A DNA stretch of 12,889 nt from Pseudobdellovibrionaceae bacterium (GTDB lineage: Bacteria > Bdellovibrionota > Bdellovibrionia > Bdellovibrionales > UBA1609): positions 1-12,889 of the forward strand of contig JAPORL010000005.1 of assembly GCA_026712605.1 (NCBI GenBank). The letters run 5' to 3'. The position numbers and the translations under genes are program-made. This document shows positions 6,472 through 11,426 of the stretch, piece after piece. The first letter of the stretch is position 1. Each line of letters starts with the position of its first letter. The notes under the pieces were generated by a model. That model made no database searches, was not told the DNA's origin, and worked only from the letters and a program-made list of their open reading frames with translations.

Positions 6472-6819
6472 TTAATTTGTAGATTTGGGACAGTCACTAT
6501 TATTAAACTTATCTCTGGCGTTATGATATTTTGTCAATAGATCATCTAGAACTTGCTCTTGAAGTTTTAGCCGAGCTTCCTCATTATTTGACTCTTGCCC
6601 ATTTGCTTTTATTTCATCTATAGTCTTTCTCTGATTTCGCACCAAATTGTCTTGTTTATTCCAGTCTGCTAATGCTTGTTTTTCTTGATTTGAGAGTTCT
6701 TGACAATCACTTTCTGAATATATATTTGTGTCAGAATTTTTTGCTTGATCATTAGAGATTGTTTTGTGACAAGCTGATAATACAGATAAAATTGCTAATA
6801 AAGTAAAAATAAGTTTCAT
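6472..6819 (-). CDS. Array paralogue 4: single-module lipoprotein
   Basis: A 115-residue lipoprotein with signal MKLIFTLLAILSVLSAC (lipidated Cys17), the second signal type of the array. A polar Asn/Asp/Lys linker follows, then the module: Cys39, Ala49, Trp53, a Gln/Lys/Glu-rich helical core, and KYHNARDKFNNSDC at Cys110 (one extra residue before the Cys), with tail PKSTN. The AAGGAG site is 7 nt upstream of ATG and sits in a 54-nt leader identical to that of paralogue 5. Function unknown. Confidence 0.86.
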   Translation of the reverse strand: MKLIFTLLAILSVLSACHKTISNDQAKNSDTNIYSESDCQELSNQEKQALADWNKQDNLVRNQRKTIDEIKANGQESNNEEARLKLQEQVLDDLLTKYHNARDKFNNSDCPKSTN

Positions 6820-6873
6820 AATATAACTCCTTTTTATTTTATAGCTTCAGTTATTAATCTTATTTTGTCAATA
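6820..6873 (-). promoter_or_regulatory. 54-nt leader of paralogue 4, identical to that of paralogue 5
   Basis: It contains the AAAAAGGAG ribosome-binding site, a TATAAA box (6838-6843) and a TTGACA box (6866-6871). The boxes are 22 nt apart, longer than the usual 16-18, and the same spacing is kept in paralogues 5 and 8. Promoter function is likely but the real -10 is uncertain. Confidence 0.5.
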
Positions 6874-6897
6874 GCTATGGGTAAAAAATTTCTAGCC

Positions 6898-6942
6898 TTT
6901 AAAAAAGCCTTTCAGTAATTTTTAGTATATTTTCAATTAATT
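6898..6942. repeat. Flanking direct repeat, copy 1 (copy 2 at 7515-7558)
   Basis: A ~45-nt AT-rich sequence upstream of the paralogue 4 leader, containing AAAAAAGCCTTTCAGTAATT, recurs almost unchanged at 7515-7558 beside the gene scar. It shows that the duplicated unit included DNA upstream of the leader as well as the gene. Confidence 0.8.
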
Positions 6943-6973
6943 CAATCTCAAAATAAAATATAAGTATATTATC

Positions 6974-6993
6974 AAAAAGCTTTAAAGCTTTTT
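6974..6993 (-). terminator. Probable terminator of array paralogue 5
   Basis: AAAAAGCTTTAAAGCTTTTT is a perfect 20-bp palindrome 20 nt past the stop at 7013. As RNA from the minus strand it gives a 7-bp stem (AAAAAGC/GCUUUUU) with a 6-nt loop, ending in U. Confidence 0.5.
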
Positions 6994-7012
6994 AAAAAAT
7001 TAATATGTAGAT

Positions 7013-7333
7013 TTAGCAATTACTATTAAACTCATCTCTGGCAGTTTCATAGTCTTTTAATAGATCATCTAGAATCTTCTCTCGGAACTTTAGATCCTCT
7101 TGTGTAATCCCTGTTTTTTGCTCATCTATTATACTCTTTCTTGCCTCCTCCACAAATTTCCTTTGTTTCTCCCATTCTATTCCTGCTTCCATTTGTTTTT
7201 CTTTGAGGTCTTGACACCTAACATATTGATTTATAGCTAAATCAGAGTTTTTTACTTGATCATCAGAGCTTGTTTTTTTACCACAAGCTGATAATAAAGA
7301 TAAAATTGTAAATAAAGTAAAAATCAGTTTCAT
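7013..7333 (-). CDS. Array paralogue 5: single-module lipoprotein ending at the closing Cys
   Basis: A 106-residue lipoprotein with signal MKLIFTLFTILSLLSAC (Cys17). The module opens at Cys40 with Ala50 and Trp54. Its last residues are DYETARDEFNSNC: the closing Cys106 is the final residue. The sequence after the stop still resembles the coding tail (PKSTH) of paralogue 8, so a 2-nt loss next to the Cys codon appears to have shortened the protein. The ribosome-binding site is AAGGAG, 7 nt before ATG. Signal-peptide DNA is identical to that of paralogue 6 over about 50 nt although the two mature cores differ. Function unknown. Confidence 0.86.
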   Translation of the reverse strand: MKLIFTLFTILSLLSACGKKTSSDDQVKNSDLAINQYVRCQDLKEKQMEAGIEWEKQRKFVEEARKSIIDEQKTGITQEDLKFREKILDDLLKDYETARDEFNSNC

Positions 7334-7387
7334 AATATAACTCCTTTTTATTTTATAGCTTCAGTTATTAATCTTATTTTGTCAATA
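7334..7387 (-). promoter_or_regulatory. 54-nt leader of paralogue 5
   Basis: Base-for-base identical to 6820-6873. TATAAA lies at 7352-7357 and TTGACA at 7380-7385, again 22 nt apart, with the AAGGAG site next to the start. Confidence 0.5.
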
Positions 7388-7410
7388 ATTGCAAGTCCAT
7401 TTTTTAAAAA

Positions 7411-7481
7411 TTAATGTGTAGATTTTAGGGACACCGACTATTATAATTATCTCTGGTATTTTCATAATTTTTCAATATCTT
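7411..7481 (-). pseudogene. 3' scar of a deleted array paralogue
   Basis: Read on the minus strand, 7481-7425 encodes ILKNYENTRDNYNSRCP followed by a stop, a clear match to the module end (Y-x2-A/T-x3-F/Y-N-x2-C-P) and to DDLLKDYETARDEFNSNC of paralogue 5. Upstream of it the sequence passes directly into leader sequence (ATCTTGATTTGTTAATAGCT resembles the ATCTTATTTTGTCAATAGCT of the intact leaders). Signal peptide, opening Cys and core are gone. The simplest explanation is an internal deletion joining the leader region to the last ~20 codons. The 3' flank to 7411 keeps the family's conserved TTAATGTGTAGATTT. Confidence 0.8.
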
Positions 7482-7514
7482 GATTTGTTAATAGCTGTAT
7501 AAAAAAGTCCAGTT

Positions 7515-7558
7515 TTTAAAAAAGCCTTTCAGTAATTTTAGTATATTTTTAATTAATT
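7515..7558. repeat. Flanking direct repeat, copy 2
   Basis: Nearly identical to 6898-6942 and placed in the same way relative to the scar as that copy is to paralogue 4. The rest of the gap up to 7709 has no gene; an imperfect hairpin (7600-7624) is visible. Confidence 0.8.
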
Positions 7559-7709
7559 AAAATTCGAATTTATTTTGTAGGCTTTTATGGACTTTAAATG
7601 TAAAGATAAAGCTTTTACTTTTACAAAAACAGAGCTAAAATTATAAATGGAGTATGTCCTAGATTTTTGTCATCTCAAAAAAACCAATAAAATCAAGCCT
7701 TCTAGCTCT

Positions 7710-8276
7710 TTAACTCTTTTCAAAGGCGAACTTAGGACAATATCTTTTAAATGTATAGTTAGCACTTTTATAGGCACTTCTAGTTTCCTTTTCTTTTTTT
7801 GAATGGATTTTTTCATCTTCTTCAAAATTTTCTAGATTAATTTTTGCTCTCCTATAATTGTTTACTGCGCTCATATAAGTATCATTTGGCTTATTATTGA
7901 TTTCTGCTTCTTCAAACTCCTTTACTGCTTTATCATATTCTATTTTTGCTTTATCGAAACTAGTTTTAGCTTGCTCTAATAACTGGTTTGTGTTTTCCAA
8001 ATTTAATTTTGCTATACCCCAGTCCTCGGTTGCTTTTTGTAGTTCATTTGAGAGTCTTTTACATAAAGGTGATAAAGTGGGTACATTTTGATTTATGTTA
8101 GTGGGGATTTCATTGTTTTCATCATTAGGCTTTGCTTCTTGATCATTATCTTTTGCTTCTAGATCATTAGAGTTTGTTTTTTGATTATTAGCTTTTGTTT
8201 CTTCATCATTAGAGCTTGTTTTCCCACAAGCTGATAATAAAGATAAAATTGTAAATAAAGTAAAAATCAGTTTCAT
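7710..8276 (-). CDS. Array paralogue 6: lipoprotein with long repetitive linker
   Basis: A 188-residue lipoprotein. Signal MKLIFTLFTILSLLSAC (Cys17) is followed by an extended Asn/Asp/Lys/Glu linker made of five 7-residue repeats (forms such as ETKANNQ, KTNSNDL, EAKDNDQ). The module opens late, at Cys72, with Ala82 and Trp86; the core is a long regular helix (FDKAKIEYDKAVKEFEEAE) and it closes with AYKSANYTFKRYC at Cys180, followed by a divergent tail PKFAFEKS. The closing Phe-Asn is Phe-Lys here. No Shine-Dalgarno sequence precedes ATG; the leader is the second type, shared with paralogue 8's upstream neighbour (the gene at 9115-9567), while the signal peptide DNA matches paralogue 5. Function unknown. 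Confidence 0.86.
   Translation of the reverse strand: MKLIFTLFTILSLLSACGKTSSNDEETKANNQKTNSNDLEAKDNDQEAKPNDENNEIPTNINQNVPTLSPLCKRLSNELQKATEDWGIAKLNLENTNQLLEQAKTSFDKAKIEYDKAVKEFEEAEINNKPNDTYMSAVNNYRRAKINLENFEEDEKIHSKKEKETRSAYKSANYTFKRYCPKFAFEKS
8118..8222. repeat. Five 21-bp tandem repeats in the paralogue 6 linker
   Basis: Units start at 8118, 8139, 8160, 8181 and 8202, with the shared pattern TTNATCATTA...TTTGNTTC. They encode the 7-residue linker repeats between lipid anchor and module. Similar single units occur in the linkers of paralogues 4, 5 and 7, so linker length also varies in 7-residue steps. Confidence 0.85.
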
Positions 8277-8280
8277 ACAG

Positions 8281-8326
8281 TAAATATCGGTTATTATGTA
8301 AAAGTTAGTAAGGTTTTTTATATAAT
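8281..8326 (-). promoter_or_regulatory. Second-type leader (no Shine-Dalgarno) of paralogue 6
   Basis: A 24-nt block (8281-8304) is identical to 9572-9595 upstream of the gene at 9115-9567, and a following TTTTTTATATAAT is also shared at nearly the same distance. No AGGAG-like site is present before either ATG. The conserved ATTATATAA could be a -10 region or part of an RNA structure. Confidence 0.5.
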
Positions 8327-8339
8327 TTCTTTGTTTTGT

Positions 8340-8368
8340 ATTTTAAATTAATAATCTTTGCATGTCAA
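8340..8368 (-). promoter_or_regulatory. Probable sigma70-type promoter of paralogue 6
   Basis: TTGACA (8363-8368) and TAAAAT (8340-8345) are separated by exactly 17 nt on the minus strand. Transcription would start near 8333, giving a ~57-nt leader that contains the conserved second-type block. Confidence 0.6.
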
Positions 8369-8422
8369 ATAACTATAAAAAGGTCTAGTTAAAAAATCTT
8401 TAATAGTTAATTTTTTTATATT

Positions 8423-8542
8423 AAAAGCTAGCCTATATAAAATCTCAAAAGGAGTTCCGATTTAAACGTATAGCGACTGAAAGTTGCTTTTTGTCCAAAC
8501 TCATGTCTCAAGTTCTTGAGCTTTATATCTTACTCAGCTTTT
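8423..8542. repeat. Palindromic ~120-bp repeat, copy A
   Basis: The most diverged of three copies. It keeps the core hairpin AGCGACT-GAA-AGTTGCT (about 8472-8488), the GGAGTTCCGATTTAAAC left part and the right end ATATCTTACTCAGCTTTT. The left terminal repeat has decayed (AAAAGCTAGCC). It ends directly against the 3' flank of paralogue 7, where it could act as a terminator. Confidence 0.75.
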
Positions 8543-8549
8543 TAAAAAA

Positions 8550-9020
8550 TTAATGTGTAGATTTAGGACACCGACTATTAAAATTATTTATAGCTACTTG
8601 ATAATCATCAGTTAGCACAGCTAGAATTCTCTTTATGTAATTCATTATATGTTGCTCTTTTTCTATCTCTTTCTTTAGATTATTTATTATGTTATCTACA
8701 TCATATTTATCACTCTTTTGCTCATCTTTTAACTGATTCTTTACATTATTTAGATTAGTTATATGATCGTTTTTACTTATCACTAAATTGACTTGGTTTT
8801 CCAATTCTTTTCTTGCTTGTTCTTTTTTATTTAAGAGTTCTTGACATTCAATTTCTAAATTTTTATTGATGTCAGAATTTGTTTTTTTATTGTTAGAGCT
8901 TTCTACTTGATCATTAAATTTTGTTTCTTGATCATCATTATTAATGATAGTAGGAGTAGGCTTAGTTCCACAAGCTGATAATAAAGATAAAATTGCAAAT
9001 AAAGTAACAATAAGTTTCAT
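8550..9020 (-). CDS. Array paralogue 7: lipoprotein with Trp-less module
   Basis: A 156-residue lipoprotein, signal MKLIVTLFAILSLLSAC (Cys17), then a Pro/Thr and Asn/Asp linker with the NDQ-type repeats. The module opens at Cys59 with Ala69, but the Trp is Leu73, the only such change in the array. The core is rich in Asn, Lys and Ile rather than Ala/Glu, and it closes with DYQVAINNFNSRC at Cys151 and tail PKSTH. The start has an AAGGAA site and the first-type leader. Although its core is unlike the others, leader, signal and 3' end are highly conserved. Function unknown. Confidence 0.86.
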   Translation of the reverse strand: MKLIVTLFAILSLLSACGTKPTPTIINNDDQETKFNDQVESSNNKKTNSDINKNLEIECQELLNKKEQARKELENQVNLVISKNDHITNLNNVKNQLKDEQKSDKYDVDNIINNLKKEIEKEQHIMNYIKRILAVLTDDYQVAINNFNSRCPKSTH

Positions 9021-9071
9021 ACGATAATTCCTTTTTTTTTGTAGTTTCAGTTATTAATTTTAATCTGTCAA
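9021..9071 (-). promoter_or_regulatory. First-type leader of paralogue 7
   Basis: A diverged version of the 54-nt leader at 6820-6873: AAGGAA site, TACAAA (9038-9043) and TTGACA (9066-9071), with the same 22-nt spacing between boxes. Confidence 0.45.
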
Positions 9072-9114
9072 TAGCTATAAAAAAAGTCTAGTTAAAAAAA
9101 TTAATATGTAGATT

Positions 9115-9567
9115 TTAGCACCGTCTGTTAAAATCATTTCTAGCTCTTTGATAATCTCTTTTAGCTTCGTCTTCATCATCTTCTGCATCCTCTTTCTCTT
9201 CTTCTGCATTCTCTTTCTCTTCTTCTGCATTCTCTCTCTCTTCTCTAGCATCATCTTTATCTTCAGAGTGAGCACCTCTCAATTCATCTTTTGCATCCTC
9301 TAGATTATCTTTAGCTTCTTCTAACTCATCTTCAGCTTCGTCTACCTCATCTTCAGCTTTCCTCCAGTCTTCTAGAGCTCTTTCTCGTTTATCTAAGAGT
9401 CTTTGACATTGACTGGATAAATTTCTATTTCTGTCAGATCGGTCGTCCTCTTCGTCATTAAAGTTTGTTCTTTCATCAATGTAGATATCAGGGAGGGTAG
9501 GAACAGGACTAATTCCACAAGCTGATAAAAAAGATAAAATTAAAAATAAAGTAAAAATAAGTTTCAT
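9115..9567 (-). CDS. Array paralogue 8: highly acidic heptad-repeat lipoprotein
   Basis: A 150-residue lipoprotein, first of the array in transcription order. Signal MKLIFTLFLILSFLSAC (Cys17), a Pro-containing linker, then the module: Cys54, Ala64, Trp68. The core is almost entirely Glu, Asp, Lys, Arg and Ala in repeated heptads (EEAKDNL, EDAKDEL, ENAEEEK), and the protein ends with DYQRARNDFNRRC at Cys150. As in paralogue 5, former tail sequence follows the stop. It uses more Arg and has a more GC-rich coding strand than its neighbours, driven by repeats. The leader is the second type with no Shine-Dalgarno. The gene is divergent from nfeD. Function unknown. Confidence 0.87.
   Translation of the reverse strand: MKLIFTLFLILSFLSACGISPVPTLPDIYIDERTNFNDEEDDRSDRNRNLSSQCQRLLDKRERALEDWRKAEDEVDEAEDELEEAKDNLEDAKDELRGAHSEDKDDAREERENAEEEKENAEEEKEDAEDDEDEAKRDYQRARNDFNRRC
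9181..9264. repeat. 21-bp tandem repeats, first block of paralogue 8
   Basis: Units at 9181, 9202 and 9223 share TTCTGCATTCTCTTTCTCTT with one to three changes; a degenerate fourth starts at 9244. Each encodes one heptad of the ENAEEEK type. Confidence 0.88.
9289..9372. repeat. 21-bp degenerate tandem repeats, second block of paralogue 8
   Basis: Units at 9289, 9310, 9331 and 9352 keep the pattern TTNAGCTTCNTCTAACTCAT more loosely than the first block. They encode the heptads next to the opening Trp, and look like an older expansion. Confidence 0.75.
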
Positions 9568-9571
9568 ATTA

Positions 9572-9616
9572 TAAATATCGGTTATTATGTAAAAGCTTTT
9601 AAATTTTTTATATAAT
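9572..9616 (-). promoter_or_regulatory. Second-type leader of paralogue 8
   Basis: Bases 9572-9595 are identical to 8281-8304, and TTTTTTATATAAT (9604-9616) is shared. No ribosome-binding site is seen. The rest of the divergent gap to 9730 has no clear -35/-10 pair for either gene; TATAAT-like sequence is present on the minus strand near 9648-9653. Confidence 0.5.
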
Positions 9617-9730
9617 CCCTCTATTTTTGAAATTTCAGCTTTTTGCCCTTCTAAAAATTATAGGAATAAAAGCTTTCAAGCTTGATGTAAAATCTTGTGC
9701 TTTTGTCTTGAACTATGTTATACCTGAGGT

Positions 9731-10138
9731 ATGTTTTTGGCTCAGTTTTATGCTAGTTTGACTGATACGCTTTCTATTTTTTTTAAAAGTGTGTATTTTT
9801 TTAATTCCCTAGACTTTAGTGGTTATGCTTGGTTTGTTCGTTTTTTATTTCTTCTGCTTTTTCTGGCTATTGTTTTTGGCTTTCTATATATACTGATAAA
9901 GACTATCTTTATGAAAAGAGACATCACAATGATGGCTACTGTTATAGGACAGGAAGGAGAAGTAACAGAGTTAATAGATGATTTTGGCAAAATGGGTTGG
10001 GTTTTAATCTATGGAGAAAACTGGAAGTTTAAAAGTGAAAAACCAGTTAAGGTGGGTGATACCGTGAAGGTTATAAAAGATAAAAAAATGCAATTATATG
10101 TCCAAAAGGTAGAAGAATCGCAAAGTTTTCTTGAATAA
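9731..10138 (+). CDS. NfeD-like membrane protein with C-terminal OB-fold domain
   Basis: A 135-residue protein: one membrane helix (about residues 34-60, rich in Phe/Leu/Ile) followed by the NfeD C-terminal OB-fold (PF01957), seen as TVIGQEGEV, GWVLIYGENWKF, VKVGDTVKVI and a final LYVQKVE strand. Short NfeD proteins of this kind are usually encoded beside an SPFH/stomatin gene, which here follows on the same strand, and are thought to act with it in membrane microdomains. An in-frame stop at 9725 bars an earlier start. The GAGG at 9726-9729 lies only 1 nt before ATG 9731 but 7 nt before an in-frame TTG at 9737, so the true start may be that TTG. Confidence 0.8.
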   Translation: MFLAQFYASLTDTLSIFFKSVYFFNSLDFSGYAWFVRFLFLLLFLAIVFGFLYILIKTIFMKRDITMMATVIGQEGEVTELIDDFGKMGWVLIYGENWKFKSEKPVKVGDTVKVIKDKKMQLYVQKVEESQSFLE

Positions 10139-10171
10139 AAAAATTGTAAATTCAAAGTTTCAAATTTATGT

Positions 10172-10290
10172 AAAAGCTTAGTAAGATAGAAAGCTAAAAA
10201 GGAGTTCGGATTTGAACACATAGCGACTGTAAGTTGCTTTGTGGCAAACCGCATGTCCGAGTTCTTGAGATTTGTATCTTACAAGCTTTT
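10172..10290. repeat. Palindromic ~120-bp repeat, copy B
   Basis: Terminal inverted repeats AAAAGCTT(A)GTAAGATA and TATCTTACAAGCTTTT enclose an inner hairpin CACATAGCGACT-GTA-AGTTGCTTTGTG. It is close to copy C read in reverse. It fills most of the gap between the NfeD and SPFH genes. No transposase and no obvious target-site duplication is seen. It resembles a miniature inverted-repeat element or REP-type sequence. Confidence 0.85.
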
Positions 10291-10396
10291 CACACAATAA
10301 TTTAAAAATAGCTCTGATCTAAACAGCAATCGACTATAAAAGCTCAATTTACGGTTTTTTAGAGCTTTTATTAAAGAGATAAGCTATTAAAATTTA

Positions 10397-10438
10397 TTAT
10401 GAGAAAGAGATATCATTTCTAAAATTTTAATCTCATAA
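10397..10438. repeat. Inverted repeat upstream of the SPFH gene
   Basis: TTATGAGA (10397-10404) and TCTCATAA (10431-10438) are perfect 8-bp arms 26 nt apart, just upstream of the candidate SPFH promoter. It could be a regulator site or chance in AT-rich DNA. Confidence 0.3.
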
Positions 10439-10445
10439 ATTTTTC

Positions 10446-10473
10446 TGGACAAGTTAAATAAAATCTTGATAAA
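10446..10473 (+). promoter_or_regulatory. Candidate promoter of the SPFH gene
   Basis: TGGACA (10446-10451, five of six matches to the -35) and GATAAA (10468-10473, four of six to the -10) are 16 nt apart, about 30 nt before the start codon. Confidence 0.3.
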
Positions 10474-10502
10474 AAGATAAAAACTAAAAAGAGGAGGGAT
10501 TT

Positions 10503-11261
10503 ATGTCCTTTTTATATATTATTGCATTTGTTCTTTTTGTAATTGGTAGCGCGATTAAAGTTTTACCAGAATGGGAAAGAGGGGTTGTTTTACGATTTGG
10601 ACGCTCTGTGGGTATAAGAGGTCCCGGTTTAATTATCTTGATTCCTTGGGTAGAAAGACTGCTGAGGGTAGATACCAGAACGGTAACCATGGACATTAAG
10701 CCTCAAGATGTTATCACTTTTGATAATGTTAGTATGAAAGTGAATGCTGTTATTTATTTTAGAGTGGTTGAGCCAGAAAAAGCTGTCACTCAAGTAGAAG
10801 ATTTCTTTTTTGCTACCAGCCAATTGGCTCAAACAACCTTGCGTTCTGTTTTAGGTCAATATCAAATGGATGATTTGCTTTCCAGTCGTGATAAAATTAA
10901 TCACACTTTGCAAGAGATATTAGATAAAGCGACTGAACCTTGGGGAATTAAAGTTTCTGTTGTGGAAGTGAAACATATTGATCTCCCTAAAGAAATGCAA
11001 AGAGCCATGGCTAAACAGGCAGAAGCGGAAAGGGAAAGACGAGCTAAAGTGATTAATGCGGAAGGGGAGTTCCAAAGGGCTGAAAAATTAAAACAAGCTT
11101 CACAAATTATTTCTCAAAGTCCAGCGGCTCTTCAATTAGCCTATCTTCAAGCTTTACAAGAAGTAACAGGAGAGGGTAAAAACACTATCATTTTGCCAAT
11201 ACCTATTGATCTTGTAAAACCTTTTATGAAAGCTATAGGTGAAACTGAAGTTTCCAGCTAA
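10503..11261 (+). CDS. SPFH/stomatin-family (slipin) membrane protein
   Basis: A 252-residue protein, the usual slipin length. A short N-terminal membrane segment (residues 2-21) is followed by the SPFH/band 7 domain starting at [12 protein letters not shown] (23-34), with [20 protein letters not shown] and the [12 protein letters not shown] block. It ends in the typical Ala/Glu-rich coiled coil ([19 protein letters not shown]) and a conserved [15 protein letters not shown] tail. Such proteins oligomerise on the membrane and scaffold microdomains, commonly with an NfeD partner, which is the previous gene. The start is firm: a full AGGAGG (10492-10497) lies 5 nt before ATG. The 364-nt gap to nfeD, including a palindromic repeat, suggests it has its own promoter. 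Confidence 0.92.
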   Translation: MSFLYIIAFVLFVIGSAIKVLPEWERGVVLRFGRSVGIRGPGLIILIPWVERLLRVDTRTVTMDIKPQDVITFDNVSMKVNAVIYFRVVEPEKAVTQVEDFFFATSQLAQTTLRSVLGQYQMDDLLSSRDKINHTLQEILDKATEPWGIKVSVVEVKHIDLPKEMQRAMAKQAEAERERRAKVINAEGEFQRAEKLKQASQIISQSPAALQLAYLQALQEVTGEGKNTIILPIPIDLVKPFMKAIGETEVSS

Positions 11262-11365
11262 TAAGTAAAGTTTAGTGATTTTTATCTTCTTTTTTAAGCT
11301 GGAATATAGAAAAATCTAAAAGGAATAAGCTAATTCTCTATAATCTATAAAAAATATTAGAGTAT

Positions 11366-11394
11366 TAAATCTAAATTGAGATTTTAATTTTTTT
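11366..11394 (+). terminator. Candidate hairpin terminator between the SPFH gene and glyS
   Basis: AAATCT (11367-11372) and AGATTT (11379-11384) form a stem with a 6-nt loop, followed by TTTTTTT at 11388-11394. Only one G-C pair, so weak. It lies 32 nt before the glyS start. Confidence 0.4.
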
Positions 11395-11426
11395 ACATTC
11401 TATTAATTATAAAGTGGTGTAAAAAT

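Noticed and set aside
8118..8222. CRISPR-like array
   Set aside because: The 21-bp units are directly abutting with no spacers, degenerate, and in frame with a lipoprotein gene.
9075..9275. Lys/Arg/Met-rich minus-strand frame under paralogue 8
   Set aside because: It is the 21-bp repeats read in the wrong frame; the other frame has signal peptide, Cys-Trp motif and closing Cys.
10009..10254. Minus-strand 81-residue frame starting MRFATKQLTVAMCSN
   Set aside because: It is created by repeat copy B plus the antisense of nfeD. The same kind of peptide frame arises in copy C with different continuation, as expected for a palindromic non-coding repeat.
11252..11304. TTCCAGCT/AGCTGGAA inverted repeat at the SPFH 3' end
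   Set aside because: Arms are perfect but 37 nt apart with no T-run after; treated as chance.
11262..11426. T-box riboswitch before glyS
   Set aside because: No T-box core sequence or specifier stem is seen; only a weak A/T hairpin is present.
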